Assembly: GCF_019599545.1 (NCBI RefSeq)
Contig: NZ_JAIEZV010000001.1
Span: forward strand, 186,001-250,000
Direction of reading: 5' to 3'
From: Halobacillus sp. Nhm2S1
GTDB lineage: Bacteria > Bacillota > Bacilli > Bacillales > Halobacillaceae
DNA length: 64,000 nt
Both the position numbers and the translations under genes were made by a program. Numbering within the stretch: the first letter of the stretch is position 1; every line of letters starts with the position of its first letter. Under the pieces are notes generated by a model. The model was not told where the DNA came from. It saw only the letters and a list, made by a program, of their open reading frames with translations, and searched no databases. Positions 24,415-34,171 of the stretch are shown here, in pieces.

Positions 24415-24909
24415 ATGATTTCATTCATATTTGCAATGGATAAAAACAGACTGATTGGAAAAGACAATGATTTACCATGGCATATTCCGAACGACTTTAA
24501 ATTTTTCAAGGACACCACATGGGGAAAAACTATCATCATGGGTAGGAAAACATTCGAGTCTTTTCCTCAACCTCTTCCTGAGCGGGAGCACATCGTAATT
24601 ACAAGCAATAAAAATTACGACAGGGAAGGATGTACAGTGATCCATTCCATAGATGAAATTCTACAAATGGATAAAAACAACCCTGATAAAGAATGGTTTG
24701 TGATCGGAGGAAGTGTTCTTTTTGAAAAAATGCTCCCATATGCAGACCGGATGTATTTGACTTATATTGATGCAAGCTTTGAAGGGGATACTTATTTTCC
24801 GGAGTATGACGAATCCGATTGGACACTAGTTTCCGAGACAAAGGGTCTGAAAGATGAAAACAACCCGTACGACTATTATTTCCGTACCTACGACCGGAAG
24901 AAATCTTGA
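24415..24909 (+). CDS. dfrA: Dihydrofolate reductase
   Basis: A 164-residue NADPH-dependent enzyme regenerating tetrahydrofolate after thymidylate synthesis. The chromosomal DHFR pattern is complete: ISFIFAMDKNRLIGKDNDLPWHIP with the Met20-loop region and catalytic acid (DFKFF, residue 27 region), IIMGRKTFES for NADPH binding, and VIGGSVLFEKMLPYADRMYLTYI. The ATG at 24415 is six bases from AGAGGTG; an upstream in-frame GTG at 24406 lies within that site. It overlaps the start of mobA by one base (TGATG). Confidence 0.96.
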   Translation: MISFIFAMDKNRLIGKDNDLPWHIPNDFKFFKDTTWGKTIIMGRKTFESFPQPLPEREHIVITSNKNYDREGCTVIHSIDEILQMDKNNPDKEWFVIGGSVLFEKMLPYADRMYLTYIDASFEGDTYFPEYDESDWTLVSETKGLKDENNPYDYYFRTYDRKKS

Positions 24910-25508
24910 TGGATCAAAAGGATTTGTGTGCAGTAATTCTCAATGGGGGTGGATCGACAAGAATGGGGACCGCTAAGTCTTCATTGAATTTCGGTTCTAT
25001 GACCTCATTGGAGTTGATTGCTCACTCTCTGTCACAAGTGACCGACACGATCATAGTAAATCAAAAAGAACGAAAAAATGAGCCTTATCATGTCGTCCGA
25101 GATCTATATGAAGATGCAGGACCACTCGCTGGTTTGCATGCGGTGATGAAAGAAAAGCCGGCCACCTGGATTGTTATGGCTGCCTGTGATACTCCTTTCG
25201 TTAGTGAAAAGGTTTACCGTCATCTAATTCAGGAGGCGGATGAAACGTTTGATGCCGTGATTCCCATCTATGAGGGGCGTTTTCACCCCATCTCCGGCGT
25301 GTATAATAGCCGGATTCTAGACAAATTAGAAACCTATCTTGCTCAAGGCGGCCGGAAAGTCAGAGGGCTTTTCGATGGTATTAAAGTCAAAGAACTGGAC
25401 ACTTATCCAGGCGTCGATCAGGAAGAACTATCCATGCACTTCTTTAATATGAATACGCCGGAGGATTATGCTTTAGCCTGTGACTTGTTTAAAAAGAGGA
25501 AGAAATAG
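24909..25508 (+). CDS. mobA: Molybdenum cofactor guanylyltransferase (MobA-like)
   Basis: A 199-residue nucleotidyltransferase predicted to attach GMP to molybdopterin. The GTP-binding motif is ILNGGGSTRMGTAKSSL near residue 12 (family LAGGxSxRMGxxK); AGPLAGLHAVM and the metal-binding AACDTPF follow, and FFNMNTPEDY is the typical C-terminal motif. The start ATG overlaps the dfrA stop; an in-frame TTG three bases earlier is an alternative, and the binding site (GGAAG) is weak, suggesting coupling to dfrA. The Tat genes that follow could export molybdoenzymes, but no such enzyme is in the window. Confidence 0.85.
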   Translation: MDQKDLCAVILNGGGSTRMGTAKSSLNFGSMTSLELIAHSLSQVTDTIIVNQKERKNEPYHVVRDLYEDAGPLAGLHAVMKEKPATWIVMAACDTPFVSEKVYRHLIQEADETFDAVIPIYEGRFHPISGVYNSRILDKLETYLAQGGRKVRGLFDGIKVKELDTYPGVDQEELSMHFFNMNTPEDYALACDLFKKRKK

Positions 25509-25640
25509 AGACAATAGAATACAGCGCATGATATGATAGGTACGACAAAGATGGGAAGAAATTTTTCGTGAAGTTGTTTCTTTTCTTTGTTCACTCTTGT
25601 AAAATGGATATAAAGTACGTGTTGAAGGCGGTGAATGGAC

Positions 25641-25817
25641 ATGCTGTCAAGTATCGGAATACCAGGTCTGATTTTGATTTTGACGATTGCGTTAGTCATC
25701 TTCGGTCCGAAAAAGTTACCTGAAATCGGTAAGGCTGCTGGAGAAACGTTAAAAGAATTTAAAAATTCTGCTCGCGATCTTACAAGTGACTCTAGTGAAG
25801 AAAAGACGAATAAATAA
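25641..25817 (+). CDS. tatA: Twin-arginine translocase subunit TatA (first copy)
   Basis: A 58-residue pore-forming subunit: short N-terminal membrane helix ([18 protein letters not shown]), the [12 protein letters not shown] hinge and amphipathic helix, and a charged tail. The ATG at 25641 (MLSSIG) has a better distance to AAGGCGGTG than the ATG six bases earlier. Start of the tatA-tatA-tatC cluster. Confidence 0.93.
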   Translation: MLSSIGIPGLILILTIALVIFGPKKLPEIGKAAGETLKEFKNSARDLTSDSSEEKTNK

Positions 25818-25862
25818 CATAAGCACAAATTCCCTAAGACATAACTAATGGAGTGATTGACC

Positions 25863-26051
25863 ATGTTATCAAGCATTGGTGTACCAGGTCTCATTCTGAT
25901 CTTAATCATCGCACTTGTCGTTTTCGGCCCTTCCAAACTTCCTGAAATAGGGAAAGCATTTGGGAGTTCTCTTAAAGAGTTCAAGAAAGCTACAGGGGAC
26001 ATCATGTCTGATGATGAAAGCAGTAAGACAGAAAAGAAAACCAAAGAATAA
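25863..26051 (+). CDS. tatA: TatA (second tandem copy)
   Basis: A 62-residue paralogue of the preceding gene: [20 protein letters not shown], then [21 protein letters not shown] and a lysine/acid tail. The two copies are about 60 percent identical in the first 45 residues, indicating an old tandem duplication. ATG at 25863, nine bases from TGGAG. A terminator separates it from tatC. Confidence 0.93.
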   Translation: MLSSIGVPGLILILIIALVVFGPSKLPEIGKAFGSSLKEFKKATGDIMSDDESSKTEKKTKE

Positions 26052-26060
26052 AATGAATAA

Positions 26061-26097
26061 AGAAGGTGTAAGGGTCTTTCCCTTACATCTTCTTTTT
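26061..26097 (+). terminator. Terminator between tatA and tatC
   Basis: AGAAGGTGTAAGGG, TCTTT, CCCTTACATCTTCT plus T run: a long stem with one wobble. It lies inside the tat cluster, so it may set TatA in excess over TatC by partial read-through. Confidence 0.85.
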
Positions 26098-26129
26098 GTC
26101 AGGCTCCTATCAGCCTGGAGGTGAATGTA

Positions 26130-26885
26130 GTGTCAGAACAGAAAATAACTCAGGATATTGAAATGAATGTGACCGATCACTTGAGTGAACTTCGTAAACG
26201 CATTTTATGGACGTTAGCTTTTTTTATCACATTCTTCATCGTAGGTTTTATCTATGTTGAAAAAATACAGACCTTCTTTATTAAAGATTTACCATTTGAA
26301 CTGAATATGACAAGTCCAGGTGAGATCATTTGGATTATTTTCACAATTGCAAGCCTTGTAGCAATCGTAGGGACACTGCCTATCTTGTCACTGCAAATAT
26401 GGTTGTTCGTTAAACCTGCCTTAACACCAAAGGAACGGAGGGTATCGCTTTCCTACGTACCGGCGATTTTTTTATTGTTCCTTGCGGGGCTGACGTTTGG
26501 CTACATCGTATTTGTCCAGCTGATTCTGCCGTTTCTGTTATCACTCAATAATGGTATGTTCAATGAAATATACACCGTGGAGCGGTATTTCCGGTTTCTC
26601 TTCAGGGTGACGATTCCTTTTGCAGTTTTATTTGAGATACCGATCATCATTATGTTCTTAACAAGTCTCGGCATCGTCAATCCCGTCTTTTTAGTGAAGG
26701 TACGTAAATATGCGTATTTTATTTTGATCATCATAGGAACCATCATTTCTCCACCGGATTTCATCTTGCAGTTGGTGGTTGCGGTACCTTTGATTTTCTT
26801 ATATGAGGTAAGCATTATCCTATCAAGGATCGTCTACCGTAAGAAACTTAAAAATCACCGTGAATTCATGGAATCTGAAGATTAG
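26130..26885 (+). CDS. tatC: Twin-arginine translocase subunit TatC
   Basis: A 251-residue polytopic membrane receptor for twin-arginine signal peptides with six membrane helices. The diagnostic N-terminal motif VTDHLSELRKRILW is present at about residues 14-27, and FVKPALTPKERR and ISPPDFILQ are family motifs in the loops. The GTG at 26130 is eight bases from GGAGG (26117-26121); another in-frame GTG at 26121 overlaps the site and is rejected. A small inverted repeat (AGGCTCCTATCAGCCT) covers the region just before the binding site. Together with tatA forms the minimal Gram-positive Tat system. Confidence 0.95.
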   Translation: MSEQKITQDIEMNVTDHLSELRKRILWTLAFFITFFIVGFIYVEKIQTFFIKDLPFELNMTSPGEIIWIIFTIASLVAIVGTLPILSLQIWLFVKPALTPKERRVSLSYVPAIFLLFLAGLTFGYIVFVQLILPFLLSLNNGMFNEIYTVERYFRFLFRVTIPFAVLFEIPIIIMFLTSLGIVNPVFLVKVRKYAYFILIIIGTIISPPDFILQLVVAVPLIFLYEVSIILSRIVYRKKLKNHREFMESED

Positions 26886-26921
26886 ATCTGTAAATCATTG
26901 AATATGAAGGCACTTGAAGTG

Positions 26922-26950
26922 GCCCAGAGATGCACATCTCTGGGCTTTTT
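26922..26950 (+). terminator. Terminator of tatC
   Basis: GCCCAGAGATG, CA, CATCTCTGGGC: a perfect eleven-pair stem followed by TTTTT. Confidence 0.92.
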
Positions 26951-27068
26951 ATTGATTGATTTCTTTAATACTAAAAAGGTCAAGTTTTCGTTTTACAATA
27001 TTATCTTTTGCTGTGCAGCCCGGAACGTGATAAAAATAATGTAGGAATATGCGAGGAGGAACAAATGA

Positions 27069-27287
27069 ATGAGATCTTTTTATCACTACATGATGAGATA
27101 CAGAGGGAACAAGAAAAATAATGAGGAAAAACAACTCGCTGAATGGATGTTCGATGACCACAGCTTCCCAAAGCAGGCGAAATCTTATGACGAAATCAGT
27201 TCCTACTTAGAATGGAATGCACCTTTTCCTTCTGCTTTATCTGTTTTTGATCAATTATATGAGAAATACCAAATAGAAGAAGAATAA
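27069..27287 (+). CDS. yozE: YozE family protein (UPF0346)
   Basis: A 72-residue helical cytosolic protein, UPF0346/YozE_SAM_like fold, function unknown. SFYHYMMRYRG, the central DDHSFPKQAKSYDEISSYLE and FDQLYEKY match B. subtilis YozE. ATG at 27069 is eight bases from AGGAGG; the ATG at 27065 is out of frame. Upstream of sbcD by 15 bases, so it is probably the first gene of the sbcDC transcript. Confidence 0.9.
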   Translation: MRSFYHYMMRYRGNKKNNEEKQLAEWMFDDHSFPKQAKSYDEISSYLEWNAPFPSALSVFDQLYEKYQIEEE

Positions 27288-27302
27288 AAGGGAGGTGGAC
27301 CC

Positions 27303-28457
27303 ATGAAAATTTTACACACGGCTGACTGGCATTTGGGGAAAATCGTGAACTATGTACATATGACGGAAGACCAGCGCCATATCCTTCAAAAGTTCGTTGA
27401 AATTGTAGACAGAGAAAAGCCGGATGTCATTATTATTGCCGGGGACCTCTACGATCGCTCTATTCCACCCAAACAAGCGGTGGAATTGCTGAATGAAACG
27501 TTAACGACCCTCATTAATGATTACCAAGTTCCTGTACTGGCCATTTCGGGTAACCATGATAGTCCAGATCGGTTAAACTTTGGGAGTCAAATGTTTAGGA
27601 AACAAGGGCTCTTTTTAGATACAAAAATAATAAAAGATAGAGAGCCTGTGACATTGTACGATCAAGACGGACCTGTTCATTTTCACCTGATTCCTTACGT
27701 AGAACCAGCTGAAGTGGCCTATGCGTTTGAAGATGAAAGTATTAAAACCCATCAACAGGCAGCAGAAGTTTTGATCAATGATATCGAGCAGCGCTTTAAC
27801 ATGGCCGATCGTCATGTATGGATCGGCCACTCCTTTTTGGCTGGGGGAATGGAGTCGGAATCTGAAGAGAGGCTCTCTATGATTGGTGGGAGTCCATACG
27901 TGGACGCCCGCTTATTCAAAGCTTTTTCTTATGTCGCCCTTGGCCACCTTCATCAGCCTCAGAGAGTAACAGAAGATTATATAAGGTACAGCGGCTCCAT
28001 TTTGAAATATTCCTTTTCTGAAGTTAATCATGAAAAAACTGTGACGATGGTTCACATGGATCAAGAAGGATCCTGCGAGTGGGAAAAGATTCCACTCACT
28101 CCAATCAGAGACTTTCAAGTCATTGAAGGTTACTTTGAAGACCTGCTTGTCGGAGAGGCCACCGACAACCCCGAAAACTACCTGCACGTCCGCCTCTTAG
28201 ATGATGGACAGCTTGTGGATCCTATGGGCAAATTACGTAAAGTTTACCCGAATATCCTACATTTGGAAAGGCGAAGGTCAAAGACAAACCTTCAGATGGA
28301 AGAACTGCAGGAAGTCAAAAAGCGCCAGAAGCTATCACATGCCGATCTTTTCGCTTCTTTCTATGAAGATATTAAAGGGGAATCCATACCTTCAGAACGG
28401 AAAGAATTGATTGAACGAGCCATAGATAAGTTAAGGAAAGAAGAGAGGGGGAAATAA
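27303..28457 (+). CDS. sbcD: SbcD nuclease subunit (Mre11 type)
   Basis: A 384-residue Mn-dependent DNA nuclease that, with SbcC, cuts hairpins, palindromes and protein-blocked DNA ends. The calcineurin-like phosphoesterase motifs are in order: TADWHLGK (residue 6), GDLYDRS (about 48), GNHDSP (about 83), GHSFLAGG (about 180) and GHLHQPQ (about 217). Followed after one base by sbcC. GGGAGGTGG before the ATG. Confidence 0.96.
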   Translation: MKILHTADWHLGKIVNYVHMTEDQRHILQKFVEIVDREKPDVIIIAGDLYDRSIPPKQAVELLNETLTTLINDYQVPVLAISGNHDSPDRLNFGSQMFRKQGLFLDTKIIKDREPVTLYDQDGPVHFHLIPYVEPAEVAYAFEDESIKTHQQAAEVLINDIEQRFNMADRHVWIGHSFLAGGMESESEERLSMIGGSPYVDARLFKAFSYVALGHLHQPQRVTEDYIRYSGSILKYSFSEVNHEKTVTMVHMDQEGSCEWEKIPLTPIRDFQVIEGYFEDLLVGEATDNPENYLHVRLLDDGQLVDPMGKLRKVYPNILHLERRRSKTNLQMEELQEVKKRQKLSHADLFASFYEDIKGESIPSERKELIERAIDKLRKEERGK

Positions 28458-28458
28458 G

Positions 28459-31400
28459 ATGAAAGCACTCACTCTTACGATGGCGGCTTTCGGTCCTTAT
28501 CGACATAAACAAGTTGTTGATTTTACAACTTTAGGAGAAGAATCGATTTTCCTCATCACCGGTCCTACAGGAGCAGGAAAAACAACAATCTTTGATGCGA
28601 TGTGCTTTGCCCTCTATGGAAGGGCAAGTGGAAGTGATCGGGATCAGGACTCTATGCGTAGTCATTTCGCAGATTCAGAAGAGCCGACCTATGTAGAATT
28701 TACTTTCGAATTGCGGGGCAAGACGTATCGAATTGTACGTATGCCGAAGCAGATGAAAAAAAAGGAGCGCGGGGAAGGGTGGAAAGAAGACCCTGCCCGG
28801 GCCGATTTTTATATCCAACAAGGTGAAGAAGAGAAACTGGTAGCATCAAAGATTAAAGAAGTGAACGAATATATTGAAGACATTCTGGGTCTTGATTATG
28901 AACAATTCCGAAAAATGATTATGATTCCCCAAGGGGAATTCCGTAAGCTGATTTCTGAGAATAGTAAAGAGAGAGAGGAAATCCTGCAACGCATCTTCAA
29001 AACGGAGTTTTTCGCAGAAGTGACCGATTACTTCAAGAAACAGTCGAAGGAACTGGAAACAGAGATCAACCAATTCGAATGGAAAATTTCCCAGGAGAAA
29101 GAGAGGATCGTTTGGGGAGAAGAGAATGATGTTGAACTAGAAAATGAAGAACTCTCGAAGGTTCGGGAACGACTTAATCACCGGATCAATCGTCAAAAAC
29201 AACTCATTTCTGATGAAAAAAGCTATGTGAATCAACTCCAGCAAACGACAGAGCACCTGCAAAACCAATACTATGAATCAAAGCAACTCCTGGATTTATA
29301 TGAAGAAAGGGACAAGTTGTCCACGGAAAATCAGAAACTTAAGGAACATTCCCCTGTCATCAAAGGTCTGGAGGAAGAGCATGCCGAGGCTAAACAGGCT
29401 GCTGAGGTTCGTCCTTATGAGAAGCAGTATGAAGAACGAAAAACAGAGCTTGATCAGCTCCGCGAGAGTCAAAAAAAGAGAGAAGAAACATACAACCGTG
29501 TAAAATCAGAGTTTGATAGGATTCAGGAAGAGTATGTTAAGAAAGCAGATCAACAAGAAGAACGCGACAGGTTGAAAGAATCCTGGCAACAGAAATTAAA
29601 AGAAAAAGAACATTTGGAAGACTTCCTGAAAAAGAATCAGGGACTGGAAAATCTCGAAAAGGAAATGGCCAATAATCGTCGTTCCTTCTCAGATTTAAAG
29701 GAGACGGAACAAAAGATTCATGAAAACACGAAATGGATGAAAGAAAAAATAAAAGGCGAAAGGCCTTTAAGAGAAGCGGCTTATGAGAAAAAGCAGGCTT
29801 ATCAAACATTGAAAACCAGAAAGGAAACCATTGAACGTTTATCCAAAGAGTGGTTGCAGTTGGCCAAGCTACGCACACAATATCAGTCAGTTTCTAAACA
29901 CTATCTGGAGAAGAAACAAACGTTACAGTCAACAAAAGAGTCTTACGAAAAAGCGTTGGATGAGATTAGAAAACATCATGCCTACACCCTATCCTTACAT
30001 TTAAGTGATGGCAAACCGTGCCCGGTCTGCGGATCATCTGAACATCCAGAAACGGCCGGGAAGCCGGATGGTGTGATGAGTGAAGAACAGGTCGACCGGC
30101 TTAGAGAGCGCTATAAAGAAGTGGAACGATCTTTCGAAAAGGCTCAGGATGAATTGATTCAGGTGAAATCCGAAGGGGAAGCGCAAAGGCAATTGACGGA
30201 GAGCATCTGGAGCGATCTAGATATGAAACAGGATCTTTCTGAAGATGCAATTGAAAAAGAAAGACAGACCTGCGCGGGTGAGATGGAAAAAATACTGCAA
30301 GAATATAACGATCTTAAAGAAAAAATCGAAGACATACAAGCGATCGAAAAGAAAATGGACGAGATGGATCAACAATTGGAATCCCTGCAAGGAAAAAAAG
30401 ACGTGCTTCAGCAAACAATTAATGAACAGCAGCAGGAGCAAACCAAACGAAAAACAGAATTGGAATCACTGGAAGAAAACTTACCTTCGTTGACGGTTCG
30501 CCCTGAAAAATTGGTTGAAGAAGCGGCAAAGCTTGAACGTGCATATAAAGATGCAGATAAGAATTGGAAAGATATCCAAAACTTATATCAAAGAAAACGG
30601 GACGAATGGCAGAAGATCCAAACCTCTGTAGAAGAAGGACAAAACTACTTGGAGCAAGGGAAAAAGGCTTTAGAACAACGGAAAACAGAATTTGATCAAA
30701 CGCTTGTTCAATTTTCATTTGGTTCAGTCGAGGAATATCAATCGGCCATTAGATCTCCTCAAAAGATGGAACAAATGATAAATGAAATCCAACAGTATCG
30801 CCAACGAGTAAATGTCGTCCATGAGCGGTTGGAGGAGTTAAATGAAAAGCTACATGATCAAGAAAGGCCAGAATTATCCAATACACAGGAGAAATTGGAA
30901 GAAATGCAGGAAAAATTGAATGAGCAGCGGGGAATTGTCAATCAACTTAATATTTCGCTGCAACAAAATGAAGCCATACGAGAAAATATCCGGAAACTGG
31001 TAGAAGAACAAGGAGAGCTCGCAGCGAAATATTATGATATTGCTGAATTGGCTCAAATCGCAAACGGGGACAACCACTTACGCCTCTCTTTGGAAAGGTA
31101 TGTACTGGCTTCTTACTTGGATGAAATTCTTATTCAGGCCAATTTGCGCTTGGATCAAATGACGGACCACCGTTATCAACTTATCCGGAGCGATTCCATT
31201 GCAAAGCGAGGGGCACAAAGTGGGCTCGATCTTGAAGTCATTGACCATCATACAGGACAACAGCGTTCAGTGAGAACATTATCTGGTGGGGAAGGCTTTA
31301 AAACATCCCTAAGCTTAGCTCTCGGGATGGCCGATGTTGTTCAGGCCCATGCTGGTGGTGTTCAGTTGGACACATTGTTCATCGATGAAGGTTTCGGAAC

Positions 31401-31572
31401 ACTGGATGATCTTTCTTTGGAACAAGCGATTGGCTGTCTTAGAGGTCTCCAGGACGGCAACCGGATGCTCGGGATTATTTCCCATGTGCAGCAATTGAAA
31501 GAGGAAATACCTGCGAAATTGCAAATAGAATCAGGACCGGAAGGATCAAAAGTTAAATTTGTCTTTCAATAA
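28459..31572 (+). CDS. sbcC: SbcC ATPase subunit (Rad50 type)
   Basis: A 1037-residue SMC-like ATPase. Walker A GPTGAGKTT is near residue 35, followed by the Q-loop region. Two long antiparallel coiled-coil arms (about 180-500 and 545-880) meet at a zinc hook PCPVCGSSEHP near residue 520. The C-terminal head carries the LSGGEGF signature (about 940) and Walker B TLFIDEGFGTLDD, then the H-loop (ISHVQQLKEE). The ATG is one base after the sbcD stop. Standard length and complete motifs, so the SbcCD complex should be active. Confidence 0.96.
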   Translation: MKALTLTMAAFGPYRHKQVVDFTTLGEESIFLITGPTGAGKTTIFDAMCFALYGRASGSDRDQDSMRSHFADSEEPTYVEFTFELRGKTYRIVRMPKQMKKKERGEGWKEDPARADFYIQQGEEEKLVASKIKEVNEYIEDILGLDYEQFRKMIMIPQGEFRKLISENSKEREEILQRIFKTEFFAEVTDYFKKQSKELETEINQFEWKISQEKERIVWGEENDVELENEELSKVRERLNHRINRQKQLISDEKSYVNQLQQTTEHLQNQYYESKQLLDLYEERDKLSTENQKLKEHSPVIKGLEEEHAEAKQAAEVRPYEKQYEERKTELDQLRESQKKREETYNRVKSEFDRIQEEYVKKADQQEERDRLKESWQQKLKEKEHLEDFLKKNQGLENLEKEMANNRRSFSDLKETEQKIHENTKWMKEKIKGERPLREAAYEKKQAYQTLKTRKETIERLSKEWLQLAKLRTQYQSVSKHYLEKKQTLQSTKESYEKALDEIRKHHAYTLSLHLSDGKPCPVCGSSEHPETAGKPDGVMSEEQVDRLRERYKEVERSFEKAQDELIQVKSEGEAQRQLTESIWSDLDMKQDLSEDAIEKERQTCAGEMEKILQEYNDLKEKIEDIQAIEKKMDEMDQQLESLQGKKDVLQQTINEQQQEQTKRKTELESLEENLPSLTVRPEKLVEEAAKLERAYKDADKNWKDIQNLYQRKRDEWQKIQTSVEEGQNYLEQGKKALEQRKTEFDQTLVQFSFGSVEEYQSAIRSPQKMEQMINEIQQYRQRVNVVHERLEELNEKLHDQERPELSNTQEKLEEMQEKLNEQRGIVNQLNISLQQNEAIRENIRKLVEEQGELAAKYYDIAELAQIANGDNHLRLSLERYVLASYLDEILIQANLRLDQMTDHRYQLIRSDSIAKRGAQSGLDLEVIDHHTGQQRSVRTLSGGEGFKTSLSLALGMADVVQAHAGGVQLDTLFIDEGFGTLDDLSLEQAIGCLRGLQDGNRMLGIISHVQQLKEEIPAKLQIESGPEGSKVKFVFQ

Positions 31573-31751
31573 TGAAAGGAATATTTCCCGCATTAGGTAA
31601 GAATTTTTGTGAAGAAACGCCATCGTTCAACAGCAGTCTCCAAATTCTATGTTTCTATAATGGAAATAAAGAAAAACTTGTGTCATATTATGCGCTTGCC
31701 CGGGAAATATCTGAAACATTATCAGAGATTATTCATAGAGGAGGTGTTCGT

Positions 31752-32456
31752 ATGTTCCTGCCAACGAATGATTGGGAAATTCGTTTGCACGATGAGTTTA
31801 CAAAAGATTATTTCAAAGAATTACAAAGTGTTTTAGAGAGGGAATATAAAGACAACTCTATCCATCCTGCTTGGGAAGATGTATTCGCAGCCCTCCAGTA
31901 CACATCATATGAGTCAACGAAAGTTGTGATTCTAGGGCAGGATCCTTATCACGGAAAGAACCAGGCTCATGGTCTCAGTTTTTCAGTTCTACCCGGCAAC
32001 CGCATCCCGCCGTCCCTTCGTAATATCTACAAAGAACTAGAAGCGGATCTAGGTGTGCAACCCCCGAATCATGGCTTCCTTCGTTCTTGGGCAGAACAGG
32101 GAGTGCTTCTCTTAAATGATGTCTTAACAGTAAGGGAAGGGGATGCAAATTCTCACAGAGGGCTAGGATGGGAAACGTTCACCGATGCCGTCATCCAATC
32201 ATTGAATGAAAGAAAGAAGCCGGTGGTATTCTTTTTATGGGGGAAACATGCACAAAAGAAGGGGGCGTTCATCGATCGTGAAAAACATCTGGTCGTGACT
32301 TCTTCCCATCCCAGTCCTTTTGCAGCACATAGAGGCTTTTTCGGAAGTCGGCCCTTTTCGCAGGCGAATATGTTTTTATCCGGTAACGGAATGGATCCGG
32401 TGGATTGGTCGCTCCCCCATATGAGCACAGAGACAGGAGCCCAAACCAGTTCATAA
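31752..32456 (+). CDS. ung: Uracil-DNA glycosylase (family 1)
   Basis: A 234-residue enzyme removing uracil from DNA. The water-activating GQDPYHG motif is near residue 61 and the minor-groove HPSPFAAHRGFFGS loop near residue 185. LLNDVLTVREGDANSH and FFLWGKHAQ are further UNG marks. The reading frame is open for 60 codons upstream, but ATG at 31752 has GAGGAGG nine bases before it and gives the family's usual length. Uracil removal fits the thymidylate and dUTP-related genes upstream. It follows sbcC by 179 bases. Confidence 0.95.
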   Translation: MFLPTNDWEIRLHDEFTKDYFKELQSVLEREYKDNSIHPAWEDVFAALQYTSYESTKVVILGQDPYHGKNQAHGLSFSVLPGNRIPPSLRNIYKELEADLGVQPPNHGFLRSWAEQGVLLLNDVLTVREGDANSHRGLGWETFTDAVIQSLNERKKPVVFFLWGKHAQKKGAFIDREKHLVVTSSHPSPFAAHRGFFGSRPFSQANMFLSGNGMDPVDWSLPHMSTETGAQTSS

Positions 32457-32500
32457 AAAAGGCATATGCTAGAGTATTCTAATGTTTCGGAGGGGTTTTT

Positions 32501-33049
32501 ATGTTTCCGACAGGTCAACCGCCTTTCCCTCCTATGGGCCAGTTTCCAGGGTTTCAGCAAGCTGCACCGCAAATGATGCGGTCGATGGCTCCGTATATAA
32601 ATGCAGGAACTCGGGGGTTCGGAGGCTTTAGTGGCTATGGTGCTCCAGGCTTTTTAGGAAATACAGGTTTCGGTTCTGGATTCCCGGGGGTTCTTGGTGG
32701 AGGTGGAGGTACTGGTTTTGGTGCACAGGCTCTTGGTGCTGCAGGTACAGCTGCAAAGTCAGGAGGAGTTGGGTGGCTCGGTCATATGCAGACGGCCCTC
32801 AAAGCCATGCAATCGGCAGCACCTATGATGCAGCAATACGGACCGATGCTCAAAAACATCCCAGCCATGATTAATATGATGAAAATCATGAATGAACCAG
32901 ACGACGATGATGATGAGAGTCTCGTCTCATTGGATGAAAGCAGTGAAAAGACTTCTGTTTCTCAAGATTGGGAATCCACCAGTGTGCTTGAAAAGAAAAA
33001 AGTAAAAAAACGATCTCAAGGTGCATCACAGCCTAAATTATTCATTTAG
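32501..33049 (+). CDS. yqfQ: YqfQ/VrrA-like glycine-rich protein
   Basis: A 182-residue protein resembling B. subtilis YqfQ (VrrA), a spore-associated protein. The N-terminus is proline/glutamine/methionine-rich (MFPTGQPPFPPMGQFPGF), then a glycine-rich run (about residues 35-90), a hydrophobic helical middle (MQTALKAMQSAAPMMQQYGPMLKN, IPAMINMMKIMNEP), an acidic DDDDDE stretch, and a lysine-rich end. The order Pro-rich, Gly-rich, YGPMLKNIPAMxxM is what I recall for the family. GGAGGGG precedes the ATG. An inverted repeat (CAGCCTAAAT/ATTTAGGCTG) overlaps the stop and may be its terminator. Confidence 0.7.
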   Translation: MFPTGQPPFPPMGQFPGFQQAAPQMMRSMAPYINAGTRGFGGFSGYGAPGFLGNTGFGSGFPGVLGGGGGTGFGAQALGAAGTAAKSGGVGWLGHMQTALKAMQSAAPMMQQYGPMLKNIPAMINMMKIMNEPDDDDDESLVSLDESSEKTSVSQDWESTSVLEKKKVKKRSQGASQPKLFI

Positions 33050-33053
33050 GCTG
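33029..33053 (+). terminator. Possible terminator of yqfQ
   Basis: CAGCCTAAAT, TATTC, ATTTAGGCTG: a perfect ten-pair stem across the stop codon. The immediate tail is not T-rich (the nearest T run starts about 15 bases later), so termination is uncertain. Confidence 0.5.
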
Positions 33054-33145
33054 TGCGTGTAGCTTGATTTTTTTTGTGGAGTTAGCAAGAATAAGAACAT
33101 ACCCACAAATAGAATTCAGAGCCTATGCCTTTAGGAGGTTTTATA

Positions 33146-34105
33146 TTGAGTACACGATTAGAAAAAGCGACATTCGCAGGAGGATGCTTCTGGTGTATGG
33201 TCGAACCTTTCGATGAACGCCCTGGAATCGAATCCATCGTTTCAGGCTATACAGGGGGACATACAGAAAACCCGACATATATGCAGGTGGTCACAGAGAC
33301 GACAGGGCACAGGGAAGCAGTGCAGATCACTTTCGACCCAACCATTTTCCCTTATGAGCGGCTGGTTGAGCTTTTTTGGCAGCAAATCGATCCTACAGAT
33401 GCTGGTGGTCAATTCGCTGACCGAGGTCACTCTTACACGACAGCCATCTATTATCATAACGAAAGACAAAAGCAAGTGGCGGAAGAGAGTAAAAATGAAA
33501 TTGCAGCATCTGGAAAATTCAAAGACCCGATTGTAACAGAAATTCTGCCGGCCGAAACATTTTATCCAGCTGAAGATAAGCACCAGGATTATTATAAGAA
33601 GAATCGTTTTCATTACAAACGGTACAAAAAAGGGTCTGGACGAGCTGATTTTATAAAAGATCGATGGAGTTATGAAAAAGACGAGAAAGAATTAAAGCAT
33701 CGCCTAACCGATATTCAGTATAAAGTTACGCAGGAGAATGCGACCGAACGCCCTTTTCAAAATGAATTTTATGATCACGAAGACGAAGGCATTTATGTTG
33801 ATATTGTTTCAGGAGAACCGCTGTTCAGTTCGAAAGATAAATATGATGCGGGCTGTGGCTGGCCCAGCTTTACAAAGCCGATTGAAAAGCAACAGGTGAA
33901 AGAAGAAGTCGATCGGTCTCATGGCATGTTCCGTACGGAAGTCCGGAGTGACAGGGCGGACTCCCATCTCGGCCATGTGTTCGAAGATGGACCGAAAGCT
34001 CAAGGCGGATTGCGCTATTGTATCAATTCTGCTGCTTTGCAATTCATTCCTAAAGAAGAAATGGAAGAAAAAGGATATGGATATTTGATGTACCTTTTTC
34101 AGTAA
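33146..34105 (+). CDS. msrAB: Bifunctional methionine sulfoxide reductase MsrAB
   Basis: A 319-residue fusion repairing both S- and R-methionine sulfoxide. The MsrA domain (about 1-165) has GGCFWCM with the catalytic Cys near residue 12 and [13 protein letters not shown]. The MsrB domain (about 175-315) has [27 protein letters not shown] and the catalytic Cys in RYCINSAAL. The two zinc CxxC pairs of some MsrB are absent. The TTG at 33146 is preferred: AGGAGG is eight bases away, whereas the in-frame ATG at 33125 lies upstream of the site. Cytosolic. A second, membrane-anchored MsrB is at 58999. Confidence 0.95.
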   Translation: MSTRLEKATFAGGCFWCMVEPFDERPGIESIVSGYTGGHTENPTYMQVVTETTGHREAVQITFDPTIFPYERLVELFWQQIDPTDAGGQFADRGHSYTTAIYYHNERQKQVAEESKNEIAASGKFKDPIVTEILPAETFYPAEDKHQDYYKKNRFHYKRYKKGSGRADFIKDRWSYEKDEKELKHRLTDIQYKVTQENATERPFQNEFYDHEDEGIYVDIVSGEPLFSSKDKYDAGCGWPSFTKPIEKQQVKEEVDRSHGMFRTEVRSDRADSHLGHVFEDGPKAQGGLRYCINSAALQFIPKEEMEEKGYGYLMYLFQ

Positions 34106-34171
34106 AGCCCAACGGGTGCCCTTCTCACCTTTGATGATGATATAATGAAGGTAGTTTGAGGAGGTACCGAA

